Shown here piece after piece: positions 13,113 through 27,900 of a stretch of DNA of 64,000 bases. The stretch covers positions 1,922,001 to 1,986,000 of the forward strand of contig JAZGUH010000185.1 of NCBI GenBank assembly GCA_037893225.1. The letters are read 5' to 3'. The position numbers were made by a program, and so were the translations under genes. Source of the stretch: Hippasteria phrygiana (Eukaryota > Echinodermata > Asteroidea > Valvatida > Goniasteridae). Below the pieces are notes generated by a model. It ran no database searches and was not told the DNA's origin. It worked only from the letters and a program-made list of their open reading frames with translations. Position 1 is the stretch's first letter, and every line of letters begins with the position of its first letter.

Positions 13113-16100
13113 TCTCCCATCGATTTTCTAAGTTAAACCAAAACTGACACCAGAATTGATGGGAATTTAAGTTGAAACATAATGCATTCAAATACAACAA
13201 CTACGGGCTAAAGGTGTTTTTATTTTTTTATTTTTAGACAAGTATAAAGTCGGCAATTTTTTTGCGATTCACAACAAAGTGCGCCACCAAGACTTTGTCA
13301 CGGAGAGGCGAGTTTTTGCACACTGCATTTGTACAGGTCCACTCATCATTTTGCATGAAGCTGAAATTACACACGAGTCTATGGGAAGTGGCTGCAGCCG
13401 CTACCATAGACACGTATGTAACATCCGGACACGGCCTAATATTCTCTTCACTTATCAGACCCGATTCCCTTAAAGCAAGATAATAATTGTGTGTGTAAGT
13501 GCATCCTCTATGCAGGTAGATCTAATTTACGGGTCCAAACATGTTGTGATCTATAGACAGCTTGTGAAGATACACACTTGCGTAGACCGACTCCATTCGT
13601 TTGCACTGCATTGGAATTGACGTCACACTATAACGAAGAGGATATATATAGTTGCCGTAGTCAAAAAGTAGTTACATGTACTAGAATAACATGATGTATG
13701 TTATGGTTTTGCATGTTAAAATTAGTTTGTGTTTGCACCACTGTTTGTATCGCTTATGACAATGTCATGTAGAGTTTTACTCTTAAATTCTGGTTTTTAG
13801 CCGCGTCGCATCGCAGATGCGGCTCTTTAAGCGCTTAGCGTTGTTGTTGTTCTTCTTCTTGTGCCAAAAGTTTTCGCGACACGGCTTAACAGAAGAGGGC
13901 GCTGCAACATTTACTATGCTTTACTGATTCACGACGCGGCTCCTGCACGAATTCGTGCTTGTTTTTTTCTGTGCCGAAAAGACATTCCCACAAAATTGCA
14001 TTCCAGTTTTAGGCGGGCACTAATACGAACGTGGATTGTGGGTGTGTCACCTTCTGGAATTGTAGTGGTGTCGAATTTGCATAATTTTAAATGTCACCCA
14101 CCTGACCAGTTAACGCTATAAATGTAAGCAATGCTACCACGTGTGGATCGCATTAAGGACCGACCATGATAGTATACAGGTCCAGTACAGGCCAGGTTAA
14201 ACCACCTACACTGCATGGCTGATTAGTTTATTTTGAATAAACAATTAACATGACTTAACTAGGCGGTCCAATATGGACTTATAGTTATATTTCCACCCCC
14301 CCCCCCCTGCCCCCCCCCCAAGTTCTCAAAGATCATTAATTTGCATGTACCCAATCGGCAACATAAATACCAAACGTCATACCAGCTGTGAATGCAACCG
14401 GTGGTGAAGCCAAAAGGGGGCGGGGATAGTGCACTCTAGCTCCCCTATCGTCTACGTCAGTTCCGTTAACTTCGGGGTTCAAATACGTTGGGATGCATTC
14501 GTTTGCACTTATTAGCACTGGACTTCCGGGTCCACGCTAACGAAGAGAATTGGAAATTGCAAAACCGATAACCTGGCCTTCCTCTTGGGTAACTTTAAAA
14601 AAAAAATCATAAATCCTGCACGCCCCCTAATTTGGACCTTTGGAACCGCCTCTATATACCAAAAGCTGAGCCAGTCGTTAGTTACCGCTTATTAGTTGAA
14701 CAAATAGCTGTTCTTTATAGTACGTTTCTATGTAGGTAGACTGCTTGGAATATCATACGAGTACTATCCATGGTTATACTATGTTTTGTCCATGGTTATA
14801 ATGGTTCTTTATTGTAAGTTATGTAGCGTAGAGTGCTTGTAACAAATGCACTTATATCTGTGTCATGGTTATACTATTTGCAATTGTAGGCACTCTCTGC
14901 ACAGAGCATCTATTGGGCCACTTCTAGAGCTCCGTAATTGAGGTATTCATGCATGGTCATATTATTTCTATTTATATCCAATAACAGGTAGACTTCACGG
15001 AGTATCCTATCCACAACTAGTATTAATCGAGTATTCATGTTAATTTGTTAATACTGTTTGTATTCCTATTGGTTTAAACGGTTGAATGATATACTTCGGT
15101 TCACAATGTCTATTTCATCCTTTTGTTATAGTTTCAACTATCAACTTCTATTAAACTATACACATTCCTAATAATCCCGTAGATGTTCCTGTTAACATCA
15201 TTTTGTCGTAATACAATGTATATTATTTTGTATTTAAATTCGACACATTTAAACAGGGTATGAAGTGGAGAATGTTATTAGTTCTATTTGGGAACTCTAT
15301 TTTCCACGGAGGTCTATATGCTTGCTCTAATATCAATTCAGTGCGCATACGAAATTCAGTTTGCCAATAAACGATGTTTGCATTTATTGTACCCGGGAAG
15401 TGTGTAAACCAAACTTTGTTGAAGCCGTGCCTTTGTTTTTTCCATACATATGAAGGCCAACACCCTAACGGACAAACAATCACCCAAAGTAACAAACAAA
15501 CAAACAAACAAACAAACAAACAAACAAACTGTACATGTGGTTGTACATAATGTAGTTATAGGCTACGTGTAAAAGTGTTTCTGGCATGATATAAGAATTT
15601 TCTGTACTGCCCGGCGGATTGAAAACGTAATGCATTAAAACGTGTTAGCTTTATACATATAACACGTAATTGTTACGGTTTTGTACCGTTTTTACTTTAC
15701 CCTACTACTGTGAAGAGACGTTTTACGGGAAATTACCGTAACTGACCGTAACTTTACGGTTTTGGGTTGGCAACCCTTTACTGGGAATTTACCGTAAAAT
15801 TACGGACAATTTGTTTTGCAGTGTACCTGACAACATATTATAGTTGCAGACAGTGCTCGTATACTTTGCGATATTCGACATTTACAAGGAATAACAAACT
15901 GGTGAACGTTTGTGCTCAATCAATCGGCCCGGGTCGTGAGAAAATAGTGAAGAACCGTTCTCTTCTGTGCACGTTCATATGGGCTAAGTTGTTTCGATTA
16001 TTGAAATCGAAATACACCACGACGTTTTTGAAGATCTTCAGATACAATTTTCTCGAAGATGACAGCATTTCAGACGGAAATGTTTCTCAGGAGATTGGTC

Positions 16101-17570
16101 CTGGTAACATTATAGAGTAGGCTTTCAGATTAAAACTAATCAATTTCGCTTTTGATCGTTACCTTTGAAAACAAAGTTCGCCTGTAAGTCTCCAGATAAA
16201 GTAGAATTTAAATAAATATATATATAAACTTTGGACAAAAAATGTCCACATTACTTTTGCGTTATGTGTTATTATCCTTGTCCGTATATAGCTTGATGAA
16301 GTTACGGGTACAAAACAACAAAAGGCACATATGGATGGACACTATAGCTGATCCGTAAAGCATCGAATATCGAGTACTGTTCCCTTGTTCAAGTGCATTA
16401 AACGAGAATAACAGCAGCATACCACTCTTAAGAAATGGAACATTATCACAGCGCTTGTACGCACACAAGGGCCAATCAAGAGCGCCATGTCTGTATCAGC
16501 TATACCGGTCCCCATATTTCGGGCGAGCCCAAACTACTAATATAAAATGCACACTTAGGCCTACCCACCCAGTCTAAGTTTGCCAGTGCTGAGATTATAT
16601 ACGCTGCTGCAAAATACGCAATATTAACCCGCCTATCCGTTGTCCTGGATTCGTTCGCACATGCGCCATTCACCCAATAGTAAATTCAGCACAGACTATC
16701 CCCAGCATGCCGTATTAAAATCCACACACCAAACTGAAACCCCTTCTGATTTGATGAAACCAGCTGTTAGTATAAACCTATCCCCGGTGTTATCAGATTG
16801 TAAACGTTATTGTTGCCGTATCGACGTCGTTGGCACACGAAAGGTGTTGGCTCAACCTGCGCTAAAGTTTCGAAATAGATTGTTAGATAAAGATTATAAT
16901 AGAGACAGATAAATATTTTCTTCTTACATCCAATACGCCCACAAGCAGATGATATTGACTCATATCGAATCGACAAACGTTCTTGCAATAATTAACATCC
17001 AATTGATTTTATACAGCATGCATAAACAAACATGGTGATAATTGAAGTACCTTTTGCTAAAGATGACGAAACTTTGATACTGTGAAGTTTTTAACAGACG
17101 CTTTCATTTTCCTTTTATTTCATTAAACTCCTACTGCTGCAAGAATCTCGAAAGTCTGCCATTTAAATACGCATTTTCTGTGTTTTTTGTTTTTACTGTT
17201 ACGGAGTCGCTGTTCCTAATAGGCCTACATCATGGAAAGGAATTTTGATACATAGTTTACGTCATGATAGAATGCTTGTTTAAATTTTTCAAACTGCTTT
17301 GACGGGATCTTCAACTATGTGGTAAAATAAAATGAAACTATTTTAATCCGAAACAGCTATTATTGCCACGTTCCGTAGCATGATACACTTAAAACCAAAA
17401 ACGTCTGTTGTTCGATTTCAAACATTATTATTCTTTCATTGATTATCTTTTACAATAATTGGTCATCACGCGGTTAATGTAAACTTATGATACAACGGAA
17501 AAGATAAAACGTACCAAGAATTTTCATGGCTCCGAAGTGAAAAAAAAAAAAAAGGAATTTTCAAAGTGAA
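13113..17570. other. intergenic stretch, no gene supported
   Basis: Only short unconserved frames. It contains a C-run near 14296-14320, a (CAAA)n microsatellite at 15491-15529, and a 15660-15810 patch rich in TTACGGT/ACCGTAA inverted words that resembles a transposon end. No splice-flanked coding block with recognisable protein similarity was found on either strand. Confidence 0.5.
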
Positions 17571-17574
17571 CAAA

Positions 17575-17870
17575 GAAAACTGCCAGGACCGGGATTCGAA
17601 CCGTAGGCTATAACCAGGGATCACGCCCAATTTTACGATACAACCTGGGAAGCGACATTGTGGATATCACTCAATGAGGATAGGACTTTTTAGTTTAGAA
17701 TTCGTCAAACAAACCACAAGGGAAACTGACCAGGTAAATTTGAATAAAGTTTCAAAGTAAACTGGCAGGAGCGGGATTGGAACGTGCGACCTCCGGAATA
17801 CCGTACCGGCGGTCTGCCAACTGAGCTATCTTGCCCTATATGTTGGCGGTCTCCCAAATTGAAGAACCAA
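17575..17870 (-). mobile_element. tRNA-derived SINE
   Basis: Read on the minus strand, the head is tRNA-like. There is an A-box region (TAGCTCAGTTGGCAGACCGCC) and a B-box-like block, here read as GCACGTTCCAATCCCG and slightly decayed. A fragment of a second copy (17575-17660) precedes it. Relatives are at 46860-47140 and 53862-54640. Confidence 0.75.
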
Positions 17871-17999
17871 AAATAGTACAAAGGAATCGCAAAACAACAG
17901 CAGCATGAATACTTTTGCACAGAGGACCATATACAAATTATATGAACAATGTGCAGTAGTTGAAGGCTTGCGCATGTTCAATCAGGACAAAAACAATCG

Positions 18000-18210
18000 T
18001 TTATCATTGGTTGATAAAGTAACAACCAGTGCGAACCATAGCTGGACTGTCACTTGTCACAGTTTAGTACGACAACATTGTTGATAACCAGCGAGGACCA
18101 TATGGTGTAGGTTGGTTCCAGTTTAGTCGATTAGACGCGGTCGACTAGCCAGCGAATTAGTCTAACAGTTGACAACAATAAACAAAAGTCCTTGATCGAA
18201 CTTGCTCGTG
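18000..18210 (+). repeat. dispersed repeat (second copy about 38530-38690)
   Basis: It shares AACCAGCG..GACCAT, GTAGG(T/A)TGGTTCCA, CG(T)GGTCGA(C/T)TAGCCAG and TCGAACTTGCTC-type words in the same order as 38530-38690. No coding signal. Confidence 0.6.
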
Positions 18211-18635
18211 ATGGCTGTTCGGGAGACTCCGTCTTGAGGGGTAGAGCGCCCTCAAGCGGTAAAGGTCTTGGCGACAGCTGTGTTACTTCCTTATCAGTGT
18301 GGTCTTTTTTGAATGCGTATCTAAACAAACAAATTTATTACTGCGTGCTCAATTGTGACAAATCATTAAAACTTTGTTCCAACAATGAAAAAGAAACTTG
18401 ATAAACTATTAACTTGCAATTGTCAGCACTCGCGTGCGTCATTTACTTTAAACCTTATACCTAAAATGAAAATTATAAAATCATCATTTTTTTGGCACCA
18501 GATAGCTTTCGATTTGATTTCGTCAATATACTTAAACCGAAAATACACATTAAAATGTCAATTAAAATTGTTTGTTGTAGGTACAATGCACCTGTTCTAT
18601 AGTGGATCTAGTTCTACAATCCGTGGGGCAAATCC

Positions 18636-18643
18636 TATAAAAG
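18636..18643 (+). promoter_or_regulatory. TATA box of the repeat-peptide gene
   Basis: A TATAAAAG consensus lies 60 bp before the ATG at 18703. With initiation about 25-30 bp downstream, the 5' UTR would be only about 35-40 nt. This fits a strongly induced or tissue-restricted secreted peptide gene, but that is inference. Confidence 0.6.
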
Positions 18644-18702
18644 TGCTGCATTTAGGAGAGGTGTTCCATAACATCTTTCGAGAGCCACGACCAACAACAG
18701 CC

Positions 18703-19835
18703 ATGGAAACAACTCGCCTCGCTCTCTTCCTCCTCCTCGGGGTCGTATGTCTGGGTACGTATTTGATTAATGTACTATTGTAATACCAGTACCCTATTGT
18801 TAACCTTGTTCCCAGTGAATTACGCGGTAGTATTAAAGATGATGTTGATTCCAGAGAGAAGTCTGCGTCATTTTCTAGTTTTATGTAGATTGCATATTGT
18901 AAAATAAAACAGCCATGAAATAACAAAAAAGTGACTTTTCAAAGCTATTTTTATCAAGGCGCGCTGCGTTCATCTACCGATCGTAACTTCGCTGTTCTTA
19001 CACAGAAAATTTGAATTAAACCACCCTTTAGAAGGCGCACGAAATTCCTCTTCCTCGTCATGTTAAACCCCACGCTATCGATCTAAATCCCCCCCCCCGG
19101 TCAGTTTGCCGAAATGTAAGAAACACTCGTTCTTATTCCTCCATTAGACCTTATACACTGTGTGCACAATTCAACCCGTATAATTATGGCCGCCCTCGCT
19201 TGAATGATCTCCATCTACGAAGCCGCGTTGGCCCGGAGCAGCCTGTTTTAATATAGGCCTACATGCTTCTTAGCTTGACAATTTAAACACCACAGTTTCC
19301 AGTATGTATAAGTTATAGCGAACTTTACGCAGCGATGGCCTCAAAATACTCTAAAATAGTATGCCAACAATGAAACCACGTTTTTTTGGTTTAAATACAT
19401 GGGAAATTGAAGAAATGAGTTAATTTCTGCTGTGATTGGTCAATGGTATGTCAAAGGGCGGTCCTTCAGTGATTTTTCTTTTTCTTCTGAAGGCATTCAA
19501 ATCATCGGTATCTATTGATCAGAAGATTATGAACTGCAGTGTTTGAATTTGTCTTCATTTTCTTTTATATTTCAGTTGCCAATGCCGCTCCACGCAGTAA
19601 GTAAACTGTTTTAGAAATGTTAATATGCTCTCATTGAAATTAAACAAAATTGTCTATATTAGTCTACGACATTGGTTTGTACGAAAATAACTTAAATGAA
19701 TCATTATACCACTGCATCTTTTGTACAAATCCCATTCAGTGTGGTTTCCCTTTTATTACAACAGTCACCTATATTTCTTTCCTTTTTTAATGAAAGGAGA
19801 GCCCCTTCTATTAAGGACGGCGGAAAAATCACCGG
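18703..19835 (+). CDS. N-terminal exons: signal peptide and propeptide-like segment
   Basis: Exon 1 (52 nt) ends CTG G|GTACGT. Exon 2 (19576-19596, 21 nt) has TTTCAG before it and GTAAGT after it and encodes (V)ANAAP(R). Exon 3 (19797-19835, 39 nt) follows TGAAAG and ends before GTAAGT, encoding REPLLLRTAEKSP. All three junctions are in phase 1. The hydrophobic core LALFLLLGVVCL and the A-N-A site fit signal peptidase cleavage. Confidence 0.75.
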
Positions 19836-22800
19836 GTAAGTAAATAACCCCTACAAAACTGTGATGTAGCAACATATTCGTTTTAATGTTAAAGGTAATA
19901 TACAATATATATTTGCACATATCAAAACACAAAACTACTGCATTATTATGAAATACCTTACTTGACTGTAAGTAAATAATAGTCTCAAGCATCCTGTGAA
20001 ATCATGGCACCTGGGGTGCTGTCATTTTCAAGAAAAGTAGATTTTTTGGTATCAATTTCCAGCAATGGTCGGCCGACCATCGTTAGAAAAAAACAGACTT
20101 TTTCTTCAAATACTGCCCCCAATTTACCAAATTTAGCTAGTCTACATTTCGTTTGCAATCGGTTACACATCCGTGAACGGGTGCAAGCCAGCAAGTCTAG
20201 TTCCCCGACCTGATAATTCCCTGACGTCTATAATTTGCTCCGTTTTTTTCTGAAGTAGGGTCACTGAATCAGACTACAAGAACTGCATTTATTTTCTCTA
20301 TGTTTCCCCATCAGCATCTATGCACACAAAAAAATTAAACAGGTCAGTCAGTATTTGCTATAAATTACTAATCCCCAAGTTAATTCATTTCTGATATTTA
20401 CACCAAAAGCAAATATTGTATTAAAGCAAATTTCAACATTGACGTACAAGCCTTTCTTTTGTATAAAATGTCTTCGTAAAAGAACTTAATTGGAAATCCG
20501 TGTCTGCTCAATATTTCTTCGGAACATTGTTAATGCGTGGTTGAATGACTGGTGGAAATACGAAACAGAAATAACGCAATCTGGCATGTCTGATTGGACA
20601 AAATAAGCCTAATGCCACCACCTTCCACGAACGTCAAATGATAATTAATATTCAGACCATGGCTCGTTTCTCGTTTCAAGGCATGGATAAAAATGTGCAA
20701 AACAAGTTGAACTAGATATTTTTTCCATGGTTCCTTTAGCGTTTCAAGAGTCCTAATTTACAACAAAGGCATGTGGAAGCATTTAACGGTGGTGTTTTAT
20801 ACGATTTTATGGGACTAGGTTTATCATTAAAAATAATTCGTTGCTCGTTTTCGGCCAAATTTTCGACGGTTCAACTACGTGGGATAAAGACAAATTAACC
20901 AAGTAAAAATAAATTAAATAAATGCCACCCACAAAATACATCCGAATTGAAAATAATCGATTAAAGAATTGAGCAGTTTCTGCAAATGTTCGTATTTATC
21001 ATGATCCAAATGAACATGTTCCATGCCCTATATCTATAATAATCAAATTTATTAATACAAAAATAACAGCCAAACTTTAACAGCTTGAACAGATAGTAGC
21101 CATGTCATCTGTGGGGACCTGAAAAATAGTCTTTAGATCATATAGAGTCCTGTCATCATAAAAACTGACAAAAATTATAGATTGAATGTAATTTTTTTTT
21201 ATTGATTTTTGTTTTGACAGCCGGACTTGACGACTTCGCGTTTTCAGAATATTATTTCTTCGATGATTCGTTTGTGAACAGCATATCTCACATTTATTCA
21301 AATGTGTAGCAGTTTATGTGACATGTAACCGTACATGTATATCTCACATGTGTTGAACAGTTGTTGTCGATCAAAATGCTGAATTACGTTATCATGTTCA
21401 AATTTGACGATGAAAATAAAAGTTTGTTTATAGCGCTAAAGATTGACCCTACGGTACTCTTAATAACCCTTTCACTACCATGGGCTCCGCTTGGCACCAA
21501 AGTTCCACGCCACTTCCTTACCGTGGCTCCTTTTGGCACCAAGCTCATGTTGTATTTGGCGAAAATGTGAATAGCGCCCCCTATCGACAAAAAGTCGATC
21601 TCGCATCTGCGTGCACCGCGACCGTAGTTTGAAACATTCCAGATCACAGTTATGTGAATATAAATAATTGTTTCTCCACCCCCCCCCCCTCGCCGCCCCT
21701 CCCCACCCAAACCCCTCCCCCATCCTCCCTTCCCCTCCCACTCATCTCCCTTCCCACTCATCTCCCTTCCCACTCATCCCCCTCCCCCCCCCCCCCCCCC
21801 CCAATGCAATGTTGATAGGGGTGGGAGAATTAGCCGGTTTGCCTGCACACCCAATTTCACACAACCTTGAACGGGGGGGGGGGGGGGGGGGGGGGTGGGA
21901 GATTGGCGGGTCTATCCTGTTCACATACTGTGTTAGATCTTATCGGCCTTTCTCCTCGCTGAATTACGAGGGCGCTATACAATGAAATTTTTACAAAGGG
22001 GACTGGTATTGAGGTAACGAGTGCATTATTTCTCCTGGTAGCGAAAGGGTTAACATTTAAACGATGCTAGACTTGGCGAGCTCTTTGTGGCAGCGATCAG
22101 CAGGGGTTTTCCGGGCATGCGCATAGCTGCCTAACTACGTGAAGATGCGGACGCATAACCGGTGTCACAGTCTCATTTTTCAGGTGTGCCCAGTTTTCAG
22201 GAACACTATATAACGCTACTGAACCCTAACAAAACATGCATATTCATGTTAAGTTATATAATATGCATCGCAAAAGGCGCTAGATACACAGACGTCATTC
22301 AGACAACTACATAAGGCCTATTGTTGCTGTAAACCGATTCGTTGTGGCTATATTGGTAAAACGTAAGGCTTTGGGTTACGAAGGCCCGGGTTCCAATCTT
22401 TTGCCCTGTATATATTACTTCTTTTTTTCTTGTACTAATTTTGGTGTGGTGGATTATATTTCAAAGGAAAACAAGTCTGAGAACCTGTCTCTCAGCTCAC
22501 ATAGCCAAGTATACAGAAACACTCTGGCAATTTTGGTCTACGAAAAACAAAATCGCGATGCGGACGAATTTAATAACCGGGACCCGCAATGCGTCTATAT
22601 AGAGCGGTTTGACAACTGAAGTCAGTTGAAGCCATCTTACCGTGACAATAGTATACACAGTGATTAATACTGTGCATTTTGAGAAAAATATAGTTGTTGA
22701 TTCACAAGCCAATATTACGTCTTTTTATATTTACAGTTGAGCCAAGTGACTACTCTTGTAAGTATGCAAAATCTTTATTGTTTGAATTCCTGTTATGCAT

Positions 22801-24925
22801 AGAATCCTATGGAAAAGAAACATCAAAAGTTACCCCGTCTGGGTCTATGTCTGAAAATTGGGCTAATCTATTTAGAAAACCGTTTTCTTGTACTAATTGT
22901 GGTGTGGAGGATTTTATTTCAAGGGAAAACAAGTCTGAGAACCTGTCTCTCAGCTCAAATATCCAAGTACACAGAAATACTTTGGCAATTCTGGACTATG
23001 AAAATAAAATTCGCAATGCCGATATGACCGGGACCCGCAATGCGTCTATATAGAGCGGTTTGACAACTGAAGTCAGTTGAAGCCATGTTACCGTGACTCC
23101 AGTACACAGGGATTAAAGTATACTGCGCTCATATTGTAGACGATTTGAAACATTTTCAGAAGAATATAATTCTTGATTTACAAGCTAATATTACGCTTTG
23201 TTTTTTTTACAGTTGAGCCAAGTGACTACTCTTGTAAGTATGCATGCAAAATCTTATTGTTTGAATTCTCTTTTGCATAGTGTATTATGCATAGAATCCT
23301 ATGGCAAAGAAACATCCAAAAGTTACCCTGTCTGGGTCCATAGGTCTGAAAATTGGTATACTTTCTTCGGTATCTATTGAAGATTTATCCTCTATTTAGA
23401 TCTGGACCCAGGAAAACCGTAAGGATGGTGTAGGGCTGGTAACCTAAAATGTGACCAACCCCACCACCTCTGTTGTAGCCCTTTACCATTTACCTTGTCA
23501 TGGGTGACTTCCATAGAAAACAAAAGTTGTTATTCTCTAAATGCTACCAATGAATCTCGACATCCCCCGACTATTGAATTTTCTGTAACTTTTGAAGATC
23601 ACGAATCTACAAATTATCCTATCAATTATCTTTGTTATTACAGCCGGACATAGTCATATCGACTCCGACTTTTCCTTCGACTTCTCCTCTGAGTATGTGA
23701 CTGGTGAGTTCTATTTTGAATGTCTTCAAGTTTGACATAGCATATACACCTACTTTCTGAAACATTGACTGAATTTATGCCCAACGGCTAACTCCAATGT
23801 TCAACCTGGCATTCACCCTCAAGAGTTGATTGAAAAGGAAAATGTGCGTGAAGTTTGTTCCATGCAAATTACTCTTTCATAATGTCGTAGAAATGAAAGT
23901 CACAGGAGCCCATTCAAACGGATTTTGTTTTACATTATCGCCGCTAACCAGCACAGCATGCACTTTCACCTCGTTACGTTTTTTTTTACTTCATATTAGG
24001 AAATAGTTTAAAATTTGATAATTCATTTTTCTTTTATCTCTCTCTTCGCCAAGGAGGACCTTCGGAGGACTTTTCTTTTAAACCATCGTGTGAGTACGAT
24101 TATAAAACAAAAAAGTCAATTTAGGCCTAAACCCGAAACGAAAACAAGAAAAGCTCAATCAAATTTTATATACGAACTAAGTTAAGGGAACCAATTTCCA
24201 GATTTCACTGCCTTTAACCCTTGAAATGGACCAACCCCATACATTTGCACACATGCTCCGTGTAACGGTAGGCCAATAATTTCAACCCTATCTAATTATA
24301 TTATTTGTTAATGCAAACATTCCTGTCGTGTCGTAATTACTGAAAATTATGATCAGTGTTCAAGCCTTTGTGCCTCATATTATCTATAATTTTGTAAAAT
24401 TGCTTTTGGAGTTTCATGTCATTCAGTTCATTTCTAAGTGTAATTCAGAAAAAAGTCTGAGAAAAGTGGCGAACGTGTTGCAAAGTGACTTTGGACTCCT
24501 GCTTGATGAGGCTCTCCGGAAGCGAAGAAATTTAAAACTATGAAAATTGAACGAAACTGTCCTCCCCCATACTATGCTCCTGTAAGTAATTGTACAATCT
24601 TATTTTTGAATTATCGTTTGCATAGTGTGTTGTGTATAGAATCCTATAGCAAAGAAACATCAAAAAAGAATTTCCCTTTTGAACTGTTTTTGTTATTTTC
24701 CTCAATTGCCGGATAGGGCGACACATAATCCTGGAAAAGAGTGGGTTAGGGTGACCTGGTCGAATAGGGCGACAATTTGGTGTCGCCCTATTGTGAAAGT
24801 CGCCCCTTTGGAGTGTTTTTTAGTAAGGTGCGTTGGGAAAGTGCTCTAAAAGGGCGACACTCGTGTCGCCCCAATAAGGTTATTTTGGGAAGAGTCGCCC
24901 ATTTGCCGCATCCAGGAGATTTCTA

Positions 24926-24957
<32 letters not shown>

Positions 24958-27900
24958 TAACATAATTTTGGTTAATTCTTGGTGGTAGGAATACGTACTG
25001 GTTTATTGTGTTAAGGACTTCATTTCACAACTCCCCTATCAAACAGCAATCGGCTATTGCAGGGTTAATCGCGTGACATGCTGGATCTTTTCAAGTCTGC
25101 AGATGTCATCGTTTATTCTATGAGGGAGATGAGTTGGTCTCACCAACGGTGGAAGTTACCCCGTCTGGGTCTATATATAATGTATGTCTGAAAATTGGGC
25201 TAATTTCTTTGGAAAACCGTTTTCTGTATTAATTGAGGTGTGGTGGATTCTGTTTCAAGGGAAAACAAGTGTGAGAACCTGTCTCTCAGCTCAAATATCC
25301 AAGTACACAAAGACACTCTGGCAATTCTGGACTATAAAAAATAAATCGCGATGCCGACGCATTTAATGACCGGGACCTGCAATGCGTCTATATAGAGCGG
25401 TTTGACAACTGAAGTCAGTTGAAGCCATGTTACCGTGACTCTAGTACACAGGGATTAAATTGTACTGCGCTCATATTGTGGACGATTTTAAACATTTTGA
25501 GAAGAATATAATTCTTGATTTACAAGCTAATATTACGTCTTTTGTATTTACAGTTGAGCCAAGTGACTACTCTTGTAAGTATGCAAAATCCTATTTTTTG
25601 GTTTTCTTTTGCAAAGTGTACTGTGCATAGAATCCTATGGCAAAGAAACATCCAGAAGTTACCCTGTCTGGGTCCATATAGGTCTGAAAATTGGTATACC
25701 TTCTTCGTTATCTATTGAAGATTAAATCCTCTATTTAGATCTGGACCCAGGAAAACCGTAAGGATGGTGTAGGGCTGGTAACCTAAAAAGTGACCAACCC
25801 CACCACCTCTGTTGTAGCCCTTTACCTAGAGTCACTTTTAACCTTGTATTGGGTGACTTCCATAAAAGGAACAAAAGTTGTTATTCTCTAAATGCTACCA
25901 ATGAATCTCGACATGCCCCGACTATTGAATTTTTTGTAACCTTTGAAGATCACGAATCTACAAATTATCCTATCAATTTTCCATTTTATTACAGCCGGAC
26001 ATAGTCATACCCACTCCGACTTTTCCTCCGACTTCTCCTTCGACTTCTCCTCCGAGTATGTGACTGGTGAGTTCTATTTTGAATGTCTTCAAGTTTGACA
26101 TAGCCTACACCTACTTTCTGAAACATTGACTGAAATTATGCCCAACGGCTAACTCAAATGTTCAACCTGACATTCACCCTGAAGAGTTGATTGAAAAGGA
26201 AAATGTGCGTGAAGTTTGTTCCATGCAAATTACTCTTTCATAATGTCGTAGAAATGAAAGTCACAGGAGCCCATCCAAAAGGATTTTTGTATTGCGTTAT
26301 CGCCGCTCACCTCGTTACGTTTTTATTACTTTAGGAAATAATTTCCAAATTGGATAATTCATTTTTCTTTTTATCTCTCTCTTCGCAAAGGAGGACCCTC
26401 GGAGGACTTTTCTTTTGAACCATCGTGTGAGTACGATTATAAAACAAAAAAGTCAATTTAGGCCTAAACCCGAAACGAAAACAAGAAAAGCTCAATCAAG
26501 TTTTATATACGAACAAAGTTAGGGCCTAAGGGCAGTGGCGGATCTACGGGGGGGGGGGGGTTTTGGGGGTTTAAACCCCCCCCTTGGGCTGAAGAAAAAA
26601 AAAATAACCAGTGTCGGGTGTCGAAAAATCGGCACGCTGGGGTGTGTAGGCCAATCACCTCAGGTAAACCCCCCCTTGGGTAAAACCTAGATCCGCCCTA
26701 GCCCTGAAGGGAACCAATTTCTCGATTTCACTGCCTTTACCCCTTGAAATGGACTAACCCCATACATTTGCACACATGCTCCGTGTAACGGTAGGCCAAT
26801 AATTTAAACCCTATCTAATTTTTTCTTTTTAAATGCAAACATTCCTGTCGTGTCGTAAATACTGAAAATTATGATCAGTGTTCAAGCCTTTGTGCCTCAT
26901 ATTATCTATCATTTTGTAAAATTGCTTTTGGAGTTTCATGTCATTCAGTTCATTTCTAAGTGTAATTCAGAAAAAAGTCTGAGAAAAGTGGCGAACGTGT
27001 TGCAAAGTGACTTTGGACTTTTGCATGATGAGGCTCACCGGAAGCGAAGGAATTTAAAACTATGAAAATTGAACGAAACTGTCCTCCCCGATACTATGCT
27101 CATATGGTTGACGGGTTTAAACATTTTGAGAAGAAAATAATATTTGCTTTAAAAGCTATATTTCGTCTTTTTTTCATTAACAGTTAAGCCAAGTGACTTT
27201 TCCTGTAGGCCTACGTAATTGTACAATCCTATTTTTGAATTCTCTTTTGCATAGTGTGTTGTGCATAGAATCCTATAGCAAAGAAACATGCAAAATTACT
27301 TTTCCCTTTTTAACTGGTTTTTGTTTTTTTTAAGTTATTGCTAACAGAATTTTGGTTAATTCTTGGTGGTAGGAATACGTACTGGTTTATTGTGTTAAGG
27401 ACTTCATTTCACTATCAAACAGCAATCGGCTATTGTAGGGTTAATCGCGTGACATGCTGGATCTTTTCAAGTCTGCAGATGTCATCGTTTATTCTATGGG
27501 GGAGATGAGTTGGTCTCACCAACGGTAGAAGTTACCCCGTCTGGGTCTATATATAATGTATGTCTGAAAATTGGGCTAATTTCTTTGGAAAACCGTTTTC
27601 TGTATTAATTGTGGTGTGGTGGATTCTATTTCAAGGGAAAACAAGTCTGAGAACCTATCTCTCAGCTCAAATATCCAAGTACACAAAGACACTCTGGCAA
27701 TTCTGGACTATGAAAAATAAATCGCGATGCGGACGCATTTAATGACCGGGACCCGCAATGCGTCTATATAGAGCGGTTTGACAACTGAAGTCAGTTGAAG
27801 CCATGTTACCGTGACTCTAATACACAGGGATTAAATTGTACTGCGCTCATATTGTGGGCGATTTTAAACATTGAGAAGAATATAATTCTTGATTTACAAG

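Noticed and set aside
21384..21985. Gly- or Pro-rich frames
   Set aside because: Produced by C- and G-runs inside a TTAA-type transposable element.
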